Source of the DNA: Geobacteraceae bacterium
GTDB taxonomy: Bacteria > Desulfobacterota > Desulfuromonadia > Desulfuromonadales > Desulfuromonadaceae
NCBI GenBank assembly: GCA_020201305.1
Contig: JAIVHC010000015.1
Location: forward strand, 2,148-12,539
Direction of reading: 5' to 3'
Length of the DNA stretch: 10,392 bases
Positions 1 through 7,136 of this stretch are shown here, one piece after another. A program made the translations under genes and the position numbers. Within the stretch, counting starts at the first letter, position 1; each line of letters starts with the position of its first letter. The notes below the pieces were generated by a model. That model worked only from the letters and a program-made list of their open reading frames with translations. It was not told the DNA's origin and made no database searches.

Positions 1-23
1 TGTTGACTGTCTGTTGGGGCCAT
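1..23 (-). CDS. Start of a third gene in the Hsp70/DUF2760 operon (partial)
   Basis: An ATG on the minus strand at 23-21 lies two bases after the TAG stop (28-26) of the upstream Hsp70-like gene. It opens a frame reading MAPTDSQ before the window ends. The tight spacing suggests translational coupling, and a short purine-rich stretch (AAGAG) precedes the start inside the end of the previous gene. In genomes with this DUF2760 plus Hsp70 pair, the third gene is, from my knowledge of the family, often a larger second Hsp70-like protein. Seven codons cannot confirm that here, so the product is left open. Confidence 0.45.
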
Positions 24-25
24 AT

Positions 26-1867
26 CTATTGCTCTTGTCCGCGCAGATTGAATTCAATGTTCCAGCGTCTGCCCGAGGGCTGGTGTTTCATCCATAACTC
101 CAGGGTTCCGAGTTCGGTAAAGCGACTCAGGATCTGTACCGGGAGACGTTGCTGCTCTTCCCCTTCGAGGGTCACTTCGAGACGTGCACTCTCCTCCAGC
201 TCATCTACCGACTCTACTTCGGTGCCTATCTCGTCTCCAGCCCGGGTTGCGGAGCTGAAGAAACGGAACTCCGCCGCCTGCCCGGTCATAAGGCCAAATT
301 CGCGCCCTTCGAGGAGGTGTTCGGTGCCTTCCTCCATTCCCTGGGGCACGATGCATACCCCTTTCAGGCGTGGTTTGAGCCCCGGAACCGCAGGCATGGA
401 ACTTTGGAGGCCAAGATAGTAGGAGCGCGCGGTTCCGGCTTTGATCCTGATCCCCTCGTTGCAGGTGACACTGCGACCGTAACCGGCGGCACCGCGTGCC
501 ACCGCAAGATCGGGCGTTTCATTGTTAAGCTGGCGCAAGGGCTGATCGGGGCAGAAGCTCTGAATCAGATCCATGACGCGCTGGCGCACCGCATGGGCCT
601 TGAAGATCCCACCGTTGAATAGAATCGCGCTCGGGAAGATGAAATCGGTGCCGTGGGCGTGGCCGTGGCACAGGTTGAGTTCGGCGCCAAGATCCATGCC
701 TGAATCCACGTTGCGCCGGCTGTTAACCAGAAAGCGCGCCAGGTGTTTGCTGATTACCGGATCGGCGGTGTAGTTAAGCCCCACCTCCTGGAGCCCGGCG
801 CTGTTTTCTTCCGGCACTGCGTCGATATCGCACAGGGGAAGGAAACCATCCATGACCACCTGCTCGATGTGGCTACGTTGAAGCTGCACGGAGCGGCTGC
901 GCGCAAACAGACTCGCGCCGCGTCCCGCAACCGAGATGGGGTAGCTGCTTAGCTCCGGATCGCTCAGTAGTGCTTCCTTGCCCTGGCGACATGCATGGAT
1001 TAAGGCGAGGAACTGTCCGTTGTCAAGAGCTTTGCCGTTCTGCTCCAGTTCTGCTCTTAAGGTGTAGGCAAGGGCGAGGTCCATATTGTCTCCCCCGAGG
1101 AGGAGGTGGCCCCCAACGCTGATCCGCTCCAGATGCAGATTGCCTTCTTGCTGGGTGACTGCAATGAGGCTGAAATCAGCGGTACCGCCCCCGACATCAC
1201 ACACCAGGATCACATCCCCGGCCCTGACCTGGTCGCGCCAGGTTTCGGCGTTGGTGTCAAGCCAGTGGTAGAACGCGGCCTGGGGCTCCTCCAACAGGGT
1301 AACCTCACCCCATCCTGCAGCCTCAGCCGCTTCTGCGGTAAGCAGGCGCGCCACCTCGTCAAAGGATGCCGGAACCGTCAGGGTGACCTGGCATTCGCTC
1401 AGATCCAGTTCTTCCCCCTGTTGGTGCATATGCTGTTCGAGATTGTGGCGCAGATAGGCGAGATAGGCTTTTTGTGCCTCCAGGGGCGATATTTTACGCT
1501 CCTCCAGCGGTGACTGCCAAGGGAGGATGGGCTGATATGGATCGTTGTGGGAATTGCACAGCCACGATTTTGCCGAGGTTACCAGGCGTTCCGGAACCTC
1601 GGAGCCGTGCTCGCGCGCGAAGATCCCGATGCGCCAGCTCTGCTCCTCCTGCCAGGGAATCCGGGGCAGATGTTTTTGCTCCTCCTCGGTCGCAAGGTAG
1701 ATACACGAGGGGAGCACCGTTGCACTCCCCACCCCTTTGCGGCTGGTTAGCTGACTTATGTCGATGCTGTGCGCAGGCGCGCTGGTATCGGTTTCGGCAA
1801 GGGCGAGGGCGGAGTTGGAGGTACCCAGGTCAATGCCGATGGAATATTTTGTGTGTGTTTCAGACAT
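26..1867 (-). CDS. Divergent Hsp70 (DnaK)-family ATPase
   Basis: This 613-residue protein has the actin/Hsp70 nucleotide-binding fold. The phosphate-1 loop GIDLGTSNS is at residues 11-19, a TVPASFD strand at 164-170, EEPQAAFY at 193-200, the phosphate-2 loop DVGGGTAD at 224-231, GGDN at 258-261, and the adenosine-contacting LFNGGIFK at 416-423 followed by AVARGAAGYG. Beyond about residue 470 the sequence no longer resembles the DnaK substrate domain, and there is no EEVD-like tail, so this is a divergent Hsp70 rather than housekeeping DnaK. No dnaJ or grpE is nearby. It lies 62 nt downstream of the DUF2760 gene, and a 6-bp inverted repeat (1909-1914/1927-1932) spans that gene's stop. The ATG at 1867 has only a weak Shine-Dalgarno, consistent with coupled translation. 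The fold is clear; the client and role are unknown. Confidence 0.93.
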   Translation of the reverse strand: MSETHTKYSIGIDLGTSNSALALAETDTSAPAHSIDISQLTSRKGVGSATVLPSCIYLATEEEQKHLPRIPWQEEQSWRIGIFAREHGSEVPERLVTSAKSWLCNSHNDPYQPILPWQSPLEERKISPLEAQKAYLAYLRHNLEQHMHQQGEELDLSECQVTLTVPASFDEVARLLTAEAAEAAGWGEVTLLEEPQAAFYHWLDTNAETWRDQVRAGDVILVCDVGGGTADFSLIAVTQQEGNLHLERISVGGHLLLGGDNMDLALAYTLRAELEQNGKALDNGQFLALIHACRQGKEALLSDPELSSYPISVAGRGASLFARSRSVQLQRSHIEQVVMDGFLPLCDIDAVPEENSAGLQEVGLNYTADPVISKHLARFLVNSRRNVDSGMDLGAELNLCHGHAHGTDFIFPSAILFNGGIFKAHAVRQRVMDLIQSFCPDQPLRQLNNETPDLAVARGAAGYGRSVTCNEGIRIKAGTARSYYLGLQSSMPAVPGLKPRLKGVCIVPQGMEEGTEHLLEGREFGLMTGQAAEFRFFSSATRAGDEIGTEVESVDELEESARLEVTLEGEEQQRLPVQILSRFTELGTLELWMKHQPSGRRWNIEFNLRGQEQ

Positions 1868-1929
1868 AGCAGATTCTCTGTCGGGTTTTTATGGGTTGTT
1901 TTGCTGGATGAAGCTCAGGCTCATGGGCT

Positions 1930-2577
1930 TCAGCTCGATTGGGCGGACTCAATTTCAACTTCTGCGGGAGCAATAACATAGGCGTCGTCTTCAAGGAGAT
2001 CGGCAGCGCTTACGCGGGGGAGATTGACGCTGTGGGTGATCCAGCCCCGATGCAGCACTACGCCCGTGTACGGAGGTTGTTCGGGTACACTGCCCACCAA
2101 ACGGTAGGAAGCGCTGTCATATCCCTGTGCCAGGGTGATGTTTTCCTCTTCGGCGCCATCGTGGAGGGGCGCAATTTTGAAAAAATCCCCCAGCACTTCC
2201 TGGCAACCCTGATGCACAATACGCGCGGCGGCTCCGACCTGCTCGTCTCCGTACGGAGTCATATCATCCATGACGAAATCAATCAGCCGTCCCTTTTCCT
2301 GCAGGCGGGAGAGAAACTGAATAACTGCGGCATCCTGAAGCTTGCGCGGGTCCTGCTCCACTGCGGCAGCGGATGGTTGTGCCTGGGTGGGAGCAGATTC
2401 TTCCTGCTTGTGTTTCTCTGCGCCCTTGTGGCTTAACTGAATCATCTGCCAGAGTAACAGGGCTATAGGTACCCCCAGCGCGGCCCATTCAAGTTTTTGC
2501 ACCATATCCTCCGGAACCGGAGTGTAAAACAGGGTGCTTATGATCCCTACCGTAAGAAGTGTGAGAAAAATAGCCAT
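1930..2577 (-). CDS. DUF2760-family membrane protein
   Basis: This 215-residue protein has two N-terminal hydrophobic segments (about residues 2-20 and 31-48), a charged Gln/Ala/Pro-rich linker (about 50-80) and a soluble C-terminal domain. The C-terminal domain carries the features I associate with DUF2760: a FLSRLQEKGRLIDF helix near 88-101, YGDEQVGAAARIVHQGC near 109-125, HRGW at 176-179 and a closing YVIAPAEVEI strand. The ATG at 2577 is preceded by AAGGAG with a 9-nt spacer, a good start. It is the first gene of a minus-strand operon with the Hsp70-like ATPase and a third gene. The family has no known biochemical function. Its constant pairing with Hsp70-like proteins suggests it acts with them at the inner membrane, which is inference. 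Confidence 0.85.
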   Translation of the reverse strand: MAIFLTLLTVGIISTLFYTPVPEDMVQKLEWAALGVPIALLLWQMIQLSHKGAEKHKQEESAPTQAQPSAAAVEQDPRKLQDAAVIQFLSRLQEKGRLIDFVMDDMTPYGDEQVGAAARIVHQGCQEVLGDFFKIAPLHDGAEEENITLAQGYDSASYRLVGSVPEQPPYTGVVLHRGWITHSVNLPRVSAADLLEDDAYVIAPAEVEIESAQSS

Positions 2578-2968
2578 AGGTATATGCTCCTTGTGCGGGT
2601 TACATGCAGATCGGCTGTTTGAAAGATATAAAAAATATAATTGTATATGTTACGCCAGACATTCGGGGTCACTGTATAGCTGGTTTAGGAATCGGGCACT
2701 ATAACATTATCCCGTCTCCGTGTCTCGGGGCATGTGCGCATATGTGGCAATATATGCACGTTGGCGGGAGATTGCACCGGCAAGGGCATAAAGAAATGGT
2801 TAGATTTCTGTTACCAATCTTGCTCGACAACTGCGCAAATCTGTACTACTATGCCCATTTGTATGCGTTTAGGTTGTCGAGAGCCCAGCCATTATGTGTA
2901 TGAAAGGCTCGAGAAATTCATGCTCGGGTGATGTGTTAATTACAGGCGGGAAAGTTGGTGTATCGATA
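2578..2968. other. Divergent intergenic region, no gene seen
   Basis: These 391 bases separate the minus-strand DUF2760 operon from the plus-strand mla operon and must hold promoters for both. The part near 2620-2710 is AT-rich with several TATA-like stretches, but I could not pair any of them with a convincing -35 box. An imperfect hairpin (2734-2743 with 2750-2759, 9 of 10 positions paired counting one G-U) and a perfect 9-bp inverted repeat (2823-2831/2873-2881) are visible. Open frames crossing the region, such as the 99-codon frame 2604-2903, lack a recognisable product and a ribosome binding site. I treat the region as regulatory. Confidence 0.6.
2823..2881. repeat. 9-bp perfect inverted repeat upstream of mlaE
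   Basis: CTCGACAAC at 2823-2831 is the exact reverse complement of GTTGTCGAG at 2873-2881, with 41 nt between them. It sits 88 nt before the mlaE start, so it could be a 5'-leader stem or a pair of operator half-sites. A match of this length is uncommon at this distance, but nothing else in the sequence shows a function. Confidence 0.4.
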
Positions 2969-3766
2969 ATGAGATCGGTAACAGAATATATTGCGCGCCT
3001 CGGAGCGGAGACCATGTATTTTTTCGCATGGTACGGGCGCTTGGGATTATTTCTCCTTACCAGCATCTTTGCGGTGGTGAAACCGCCATACAAGCTGCGT
3101 CCCGTAATCAGCCAGATCCGCTTTATCGGGGCTAATTCCCTCTACGTCATTATCTTTACCGGTCTGTTTACCGGGATGGTACTCGCACTGCAGGGATACT
3201 ATACCCTGAACAAGTTCGGTTCTGTGGGGTTTCTGGGTGCGGCAGTATCTTTGAGCCTCATTCGCGAACTCGGACCGGTGCTTGCGGCATTGATGGTTAT
3301 CGGGCGTGCCGGTTCCGCTATCTGTGCCGAAGTGGGGATTATGCGTAACAGTGAGCAGATTGACGCCCTTGAGTGTATGGCGATCGATCCGTTCCGCTAC
3401 CTGATTGCTCCCAAACTTCTTGCCGCCCTGATCGCCATGCCTCTGTTGGTATGCATCTTTGATGTGGTGGGTATCTTTGGCGGTTATCTGGTGGGAGTAC
3501 ATATGTTTGATGTGAGTGCAGGTTCTTATTTCCAGGGGATGTATAAAAACGTGGCGTGGCAGGACCTGGAGATGGGCTTTGTGAAATCGTTCGTGTTCGG
3601 TCTCCTGATGGTGTGGATCTCCTCCGCGCGCGGTTTCTATCTGCATCTGGAGCGTGATGGAGGTTTCGGAGCCCAGGGGGTGAGCCGTACCACTACTAAA
3701 GCGGTGGTGATGGCGTCGGTTTCTGTCCTTGTGTGGGACTATCTCGTAAGTGCTATTATGATGTGA
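2969..3766 (+). CDS. mlaE: Phospholipid-transport ABC permease MlaE
   Basis: This 265-residue polytopic inner-membrane protein is the permease of the MlaFEDB-type ABC system, which moves phospholipids between inner membrane and periplasmic carriers. Diagnostic MlaE/Ttg2B features are an N-terminal amphipathic segment (residues 1-35), GLFTGMVLALQGY (65-77), SLIRELGPVLAALMVIGRAGSA (96-117), the coupling segment EVGIMRNSEQIDALE (121-135), and DPFRYLIAPKLLAA (140-153), followed by further membrane helices. I chose the ATG at 2969 because the product then matches the usual length of about 260 residues and begins in the expected amphipathic helix. An in-frame ATG at 2894 would add 25 residues of unlikely sequence. 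The Shine-Dalgarno before 2969 is weak (GTTGGTG). It is the first gene of the mla operon and ends 55 nt before the earliest mlaF start. Confidence 0.93.
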   Translation: MRSVTEYIARLGAETMYFFAWYGRLGLFLLTSIFAVVKPPYKLRPVISQIRFIGANSLYVIIFTGLFTGMVLALQGYYTLNKFGSVGFLGAAVSLSLIRELGPVLAALMVIGRAGSAICAEVGIMRNSEQIDALECMAIDPFRYLIAPKLLAALIAMPLLVCIFDVVGIFGGYLVGVHMFDVSAGSYFQGMYKNVAWQDLEMGFVKSFVFGLLMVWISSARGFYLHLERDGGFGAQGVSRTTTKAVVMASVSVLVWDYLVSAIMM

Positions 3767-3836
3767 TGCAGCGGGCAGGTATTGCGTGTTTTTTGTTCCC
3801 CTGGTTTGGGGTAGATAATGCTTGACGGAGTTTGAT

Positions 3837-4634
3837 TTGGAACAGGATAGAGAAAATATAATCGAGCTCGAGGATGTGCGTAAATCCTTCGGCGACCAGC
3901 CAGTGCTCAATGGAATTAATCTGCAGATTCCCGCCGGAACCACCACGGTCATTGTCGGAGCCAGCGGCCAGGGCAAAAGTGTTATTTTAAAACACATGCT
4001 CGGTCTGCTCAAACCCGACAGCGGCGAGGTAAGGGTTTTCGGTCAAAATCTGGTGGGTTGTAACAAAGCCGAAATGCAGAAAATCCGCAGCTCCTTCGGA
4101 GTGCTGTTCCAGAATATTGCTCTATTTGATTCCATGAGTGTATATGACAATGTCGCTCTCCCCCTGCGCGAACGCACGCATATCAAGGAAAAAGAGATCC
4201 GGGTGGCGGTGGAGGAGAAGCTCGCGCTGATGGGATTGGAAGGGCAGGATGAAAAATTCCCCGCTCAGCTTAGTGGCGGGATGAAAAAACGGGTCGGTCT
4301 TGCCCGTGCCCTGATGCTCGATCCGAAGGTGGTGTTTTTTGACGAGCCCACTACCGGACTAGATGTAAATAAAAGCAATGAAATATACCGCTTGTTCTAT
4401 AAGACCCAGCAGCAGTTGAATTATACTGCGGTGATAGTTAGTCACGATGTCCCCAAGATCTTCAAACTTTCGGACTATGTAGCCCTGATGGCAGATGGGC
4501 GTCTGCACGGGCCGCTGTCGCCCGAGGCGTTCCAGTTATCTGATGATCCAGTGATCAGCTCCTTTGTCCTTGAGACCATGGGGCCGATATACAGCAGTGA
4601 AACGGAGGAGTCCCTTCTTTATGAAACGTTTTAA
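3837..4634 (+). CDS. mlaF: Phospholipid-transport ABC ATPase MlaF
   Basis: This is the cytoplasmic ATPase that powers the MlaE permease. Counting from a possible upstream TTG at 3822, Walker A GASGQGKS is at residues 46-53, the Q-loop FQN at 96-98, the signature LSGGM at 150-154, Walker B VVFFDEP at 170-176 and the H-loop SHD at 207-209, so all catalytic elements are present. No ATG fits the start. TTG 3837 has GGAG six bases upstream and is my choice (265 aa). TTG 3822 (270 aa) has only GGGG about 11 bases upstream. The only nearby ATG (3818) is out of frame and stops after five codons. The last 14 bases overlap mlaD, indicating coupled translation. The residue Q before GKS (rather than a small residue) is a mild departure from the commonest Walker A. 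Confidence 0.93.
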   Translation: MEQDRENIIELEDVRKSFGDQPVLNGINLQIPAGTTTVIVGASGQGKSVILKHMLGLLKPDSGEVRVFGQNLVGCNKAEMQKIRSSFGVLFQNIALFDSMSVYDNVALPLRERTHIKEKEIRVAVEEKLALMGLEGQDEKFPAQLSGGMKKRVGLARALMLDPKVVFFDEPTTGLDVNKSNEIYRLFYKTQQQLNYTAVIVSHDVPKIFKLSDYVALMADGRLHGPLSPEAFQLSDDPVISSFVLETMGPIYSSETEESLLYETF

Positions 4635-5064
4635 CCTTGAGGTGGTAGTCGGCCTGTTTATGTTGCTCGGCTTCGCCTGTTTTGTGTTTATGTCGGTCAA
4701 GCTCGGTGACGTGAATATCTTTAACGACAAGACCTATACCGTCAATGCGCGCTTCGGTTCGGTGGCCGGGCTGAAGCAGGGAGCGACGGTGGATATTGCC
4801 GGGGTGGCTGTGGGTAAGGTGGCCAACATCAGCCTCAACCACGAAACCTACGAGGCGATGGTTACTATGCACATTAAGCCCGAGGTTGAATTGCAGGAAG
4901 ACTGTATCGCCTCTATCCGCACTGCGGGTATTATCGGGGATCGTTATATCAGTATCCTCCCCGGCGGTTCCTTCGATCTGATTGAGGATGGGGGTGAGAT
5001 CTTTGAGACCGAGTCGGCAATTAATTTTGAGGAACTCCTTAGCAAGTATATTTTTGAAAACTAA
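4621..5064 (+). CDS. mlaD: MCE-domain lipid-binding protein MlaD
   Basis: This 147-residue protein has one N-terminal transmembrane helix (about residues 7-28) and one MCE domain (about 38-115). The domain has the typical ARFGSVAGLKQGATVDIAG opening (43-61), VGKV, and RTAGIIGDRYISILPGG (100-116). In characterised systems MlaD forms a hexameric ring over the permease through which lipids pass between MlaFE and periplasmic MlaC. The ATG at 4621 is preceded by GGAGGAG about 10 nt upstream, and it overlaps the end of mlaF by 14 nt. In-frame extension to 4564 would place non-membrane sequence ahead of the helix and is unlikely. It is shorter than E. coli MlaD (183 residues) because the C-terminal tail after the MCE domain is brief, a feature I associate with this group of bacteria. 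Confidence 0.93.
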   Translation: MKRFNLEVVVGLFMLLGFACFVFMSVKLGDVNIFNDKTYTVNARFGSVAGLKQGATVDIAGVAVGKVANISLNHETYEAMVTMHIKPEVELQEDCIASIRTAGIIGDRYISILPGGSFDLIEDGGEIFETESAINFEELLSKYIFEN

Positions 5065-5077
5065 CTCAGGTGCTTAA

Positions 5078-5920
5078 ATGTTGAAACCTGGTGCAGCTTT
5101 TATGTCTCGATGTAATCTTCGAAGCGCTGTTTTGTCCGGCCTCGGGTTGCTGGTGTCAGTGTTTTTTGCTCTCCTTGCTCACACCTCCGCCGTAGCAGCT
5201 GCAAACCCCTACGCAGGAGAAACAGAGGCGGTTACAACGCAGGAATCCAGCGCTGAGGATGAGTCTGTTTACAATGATCCATTTTCTGACGATCCATACG
5301 GGGATGAAAACTGGGACGAGGAGAGGTCTGACCCCCTTGAACCGGTAAATCGGGCAGTGTTCTGGCTTAACGATAAAGGGTATTTCTATCTCTTGAAGCC
5401 GGCAGCACGAGTATTCCGGGTGGTACCGACCCCGATCCGTTCGGGCCTCGGGCGTATGTTTGACAATCTTAAAACTCCATTGCGTGCAGTAAGCAGTTTG
5501 CTTCAGCTCAAATTCCCCCAAAGCGGGATCGAAGTGTCCCGTCTCCTGATAAACACCACCGTTGGAGTGGGCGGATTTTACGATCCGGCCAGGGATTGGT
5601 GGGATCTGCGCAAACAGGAAGAAGATCTGGGTCAGGTTCTAGGGCACTACGGCGTGGGGGAAGGTTTTTATCTGGTGTTGCCCCTGTTGGGCTCCTCGAC
5701 ACTGCGTGATGGCGTTGCAATGGTACCTCAGTTTTACACCGATCCCCTCTATTGGACTCTGCACCGCGATGGACGATTGGTGGCTAAAGGGGTAGATGTG
5801 GTAAACGCTATCTCTCTTGACAAAGATACATACGAAAGTATTGTGGAAGAACAATTAGATCCATATCTTTTTGTTCGCGATGCCTATCTGCAGCGGCGCG
5901 CAGGGCTGATTAAGCAGTGA
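5078..5920 (+). CDS. mlaA: MlaA/VacJ-family outer-membrane phospholipid protein (no lipobox)
   Basis: This 280-residue MlaA (VacJ) homologue would remove phospholipids from the outer leaflet of the outer membrane and pass them to MlaC. Family motifs are DPLEPVNRAVFWLND (85-99), LLINTTVGVGGFYDPA (156-171), and EEDLGQVLGHYG...YLVLPLLGSSTLRDG (181-212). The N-terminus is a Sec signal peptide: hydrophobic core about 18-36, likely cleaved after SAVAA near residue 41. There is no lipobox cysteine, unlike lipidated MlaA of E. coli. An acidic linker (about 48-84) follows. The ATG at 5078 has CAGG seven bases upstream. An internal ATG at 5102 would give a more usual signal-peptide length but has a poorer ribosome site. 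It starts 13 nt after mlaD. Confidence 0.92.
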   Translation: MLKPGAAFMSRCNLRSAVLSGLGLLVSVFFALLAHTSAVAAANPYAGETEAVTTQESSAEDESVYNDPFSDDPYGDENWDEERSDPLEPVNRAVFWLNDKGYFYLLKPAARVFRVVPTPIRSGLGRMFDNLKTPLRAVSSLLQLKFPQSGIEVSRLLINTTVGVGGFYDPARDWWDLRKQEEDLGQVLGHYGVGEGFYLVLPLLGSSTLRDGVAMVPQFYTDPLYWTLHRDGRLVAKGVDVVNAISLDKDTYESIVEEQLDPYLFVRDAYLQRRAGLIKQ

Positions 5921-5982
5921 TGTCTTGCAGAGATGTATCTTTGATTTTTTTACCCTTTGCATATATATAGTGGAGATTGATT

Positions 5983-6669
5983 ATGAGGTCTGGAATAGCT
6001 GGACTGACATTTGTCTGTGTTCTTACGTTGACACTTAACTCGCTTATTCCCGCGAGCATTCGTGCGGAAGAAGATTCAGCACCAAAGGGTGCAAACACCC
6101 GGATTGACGCTGAAGTAGAGGATACCGGTCCGACGCATGAAATCAAGCAGACTGTGGATAAAATTATTGTACAGTTGCGCTCCATCGGTTCCACCCCGGA
6201 ATGGCGCGACAATGTCACCGCTCTGGTACGCGATAAATTTAATTTTGAGGTGATGTCTCAGGGAGTGCTTGGCCCATATTGGCACCGGGTTTCAGATGAG
6301 GAGCGCGAGCGCTTTATTGAGTTATTCGCCCTCCTGCTCGAAGAAACCTATATTGGACGGGTCAGGGAGTATACCGATGAGGAGATCCGCTTTGGCAATG
6401 AACAGATCCGTGAGGGACGCGCCATGGTGGATACCTATGTAGCTATGGAAAGTGGCGATGAAATCCCCATTTCTTACAAAATGCTTCAGCGTAATGATGA
6501 GTGGCAGGTGTATGATGTGGTGATTGAAGAGGTGAGCCTGGTGCGTAACTATCGCAGCAGCTACTCCAGTGTGTTGCGTAAAAAGGATATCGGCGGATTG
6601 CTCGAAGAGATGCAGGGCAAGATTGACGAACTCAAAAAGCGCCAGATTAAAGAGGATGGGAACGCATAA
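5983..6669 (+). CDS. mlaC: Periplasmic phospholipid-binding protein MlaC (Ttg2D family)
   Basis: This 228-residue protein has an N-terminal signal peptide (about residues 1-28, cleavage near SIRA/EE). The MlaC/Ttg2D fold follows: FNFEVMSQGVLGPYW (86-100), the SDEERERFIELFALLLEETY segment (104-123), and WQVYDVVIEEVSLVRNYRS (174-192). MlaC ferries phospholipid between the MlaA complex and MlaD. The ATG at 5983 has GGAG seven bases upstream; a TTG six bases earlier is unlikely. The C-terminus (about 200-228) is a charged helix. It begins 62 nt after mlaA and its stop codon overlaps a possible ATG of the next gene (TAATG). Confidence 0.92.
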   Translation: MRSGIAGLTFVCVLTLTLNSLIPASIRAEEDSAPKGANTRIDAEVEDTGPTHEIKQTVDKIIVQLRSIGSTPEWRDNVTALVRDKFNFEVMSQGVLGPYWHRVSDEERERFIELFALLLEETYIGRVREYTDEEIRFGNEQIREGRAMVDTYVAMESGDEIPISYKMLQRNDEWQVYDVVIEEVSLVRNYRSSYSSVLRKKDIGGLLEEMQGKIDELKKRQIKEDGNA

Positions 6670-6695
6670 TGGTGCCGGTGCAGGAGGATCAATGC

Positions 6696-7136
6696 ATGCA
6701 GATGAAGCGGGATTTCCGCTTCTTCCATTTCCTTAACGAAGATGATATCCAGCAACTGCAGAATTTCTTTAAATGCCGCAGCTATGCTCCGGGGGAAGAT
6801 CTGTGGCGGGAAGGTGATTCTTCCTATTTTATTGCGTTTATTACACGCGGCCGGGTTGAGACCAAAAAAGAGACCGAATTCAAGGGCAAGCAGGTGGTGG
6901 TCGGAGTGTACGGACCCGAATCACTTATCGGCATTGTGAGTTTGCTCTCCAGGGAAGAACGTCCGGTAACGGCAACAGCGCTGGAGGAATGCAGCGTACT
7001 GATGTTGGAACAGGATAGCTTCGACACCCTGAATCGCGAGCACCCCGAGCTGAGTAACCGCCTCATGAAGGGGATGCTGTTCTGCCTCTCCATGCGCCTC
7101 AAGCAATCCTACGAACGCCTCGCAGCTATTTTCTAA
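6696..7136 (+). CDS. Stand-alone cyclic-nucleotide-binding-fold protein, last gene of the mla operon
   Basis: This is a 146-residue Crp/Fnr-type effector domain (cNMP-binding fold) with no helix-turn-helix and no other domain. Visible are the opening helix FFHFLNEDDIQQLQNFF (9-25), the beta strand APGEDLWREGDSSYFIAFITRGRV (31-54), and a phosphate-binding-cassette region (about 74-96) ending in ERPVTATAL. At the two positions that normally carry the cAMP-contacting Glu (FGE) and Arg (RPRxA), it has Ile and Val, so classical cAMP binding looks unlikely. A C-terminal helix (120-144) ends the protein. I prefer ATG 6696 because AGGAGG lies 8 nt upstream. An ATG at 6669, overlapping the mlaC stop, would add nine residues. 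Its position suggests it serves or senses the Mla transporter, which is inference. Confidence 0.85.
   Translation: MQMKRDFRFFHFLNEDDIQQLQNFFKCRSYAPGEDLWREGDSSYFIAFITRGRVETKKETEFKGKQVVVGVYGPESLIGIVSLLSREERPVTATALEECSVLMLEQDSFDTLNREHPELSNRLMKGMLFCLSMRLKQSYERLAAIF

Noticed and set aside
2761..2777. Sigma54-like promoter (TTGGC...TTGCA) upstream of mlaE
   Set aside because: The distance between the GG and GC elements is one base too short (9 instead of 10), which normally abolishes sigma54 recognition.
2604..2903. 99-codon plus-strand frame in the divergent intergenic region
   Set aside because: There is no ribosome site and no recognisable domain, and it covers the likely promoter region, so it is probably chance.
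3771..3820. Terminator or attenuator between mlaE and mlaF from CCCC-TGGTTT-GGGG
   Set aside because: The stem is only four to five base pairs with no T-run after it; it could at most mask the weaker ribosome site.
3047..4012. Long 321-codon minus-strand frame across mlaE and mlaF
   Set aside because: It is antisense to two clearly recognised genes, His/Thr/Ser-rich in the manner of a shadow frame, and has no domain or ribosome site.
5941..5969. Internal promoter TTGATT-N17-TATATA before mlaC
   Set aside because: The predicted start (about 5976) would fall after the GGAG ribosome site (5972-5975), so the transcript could not translate mlaC normally.
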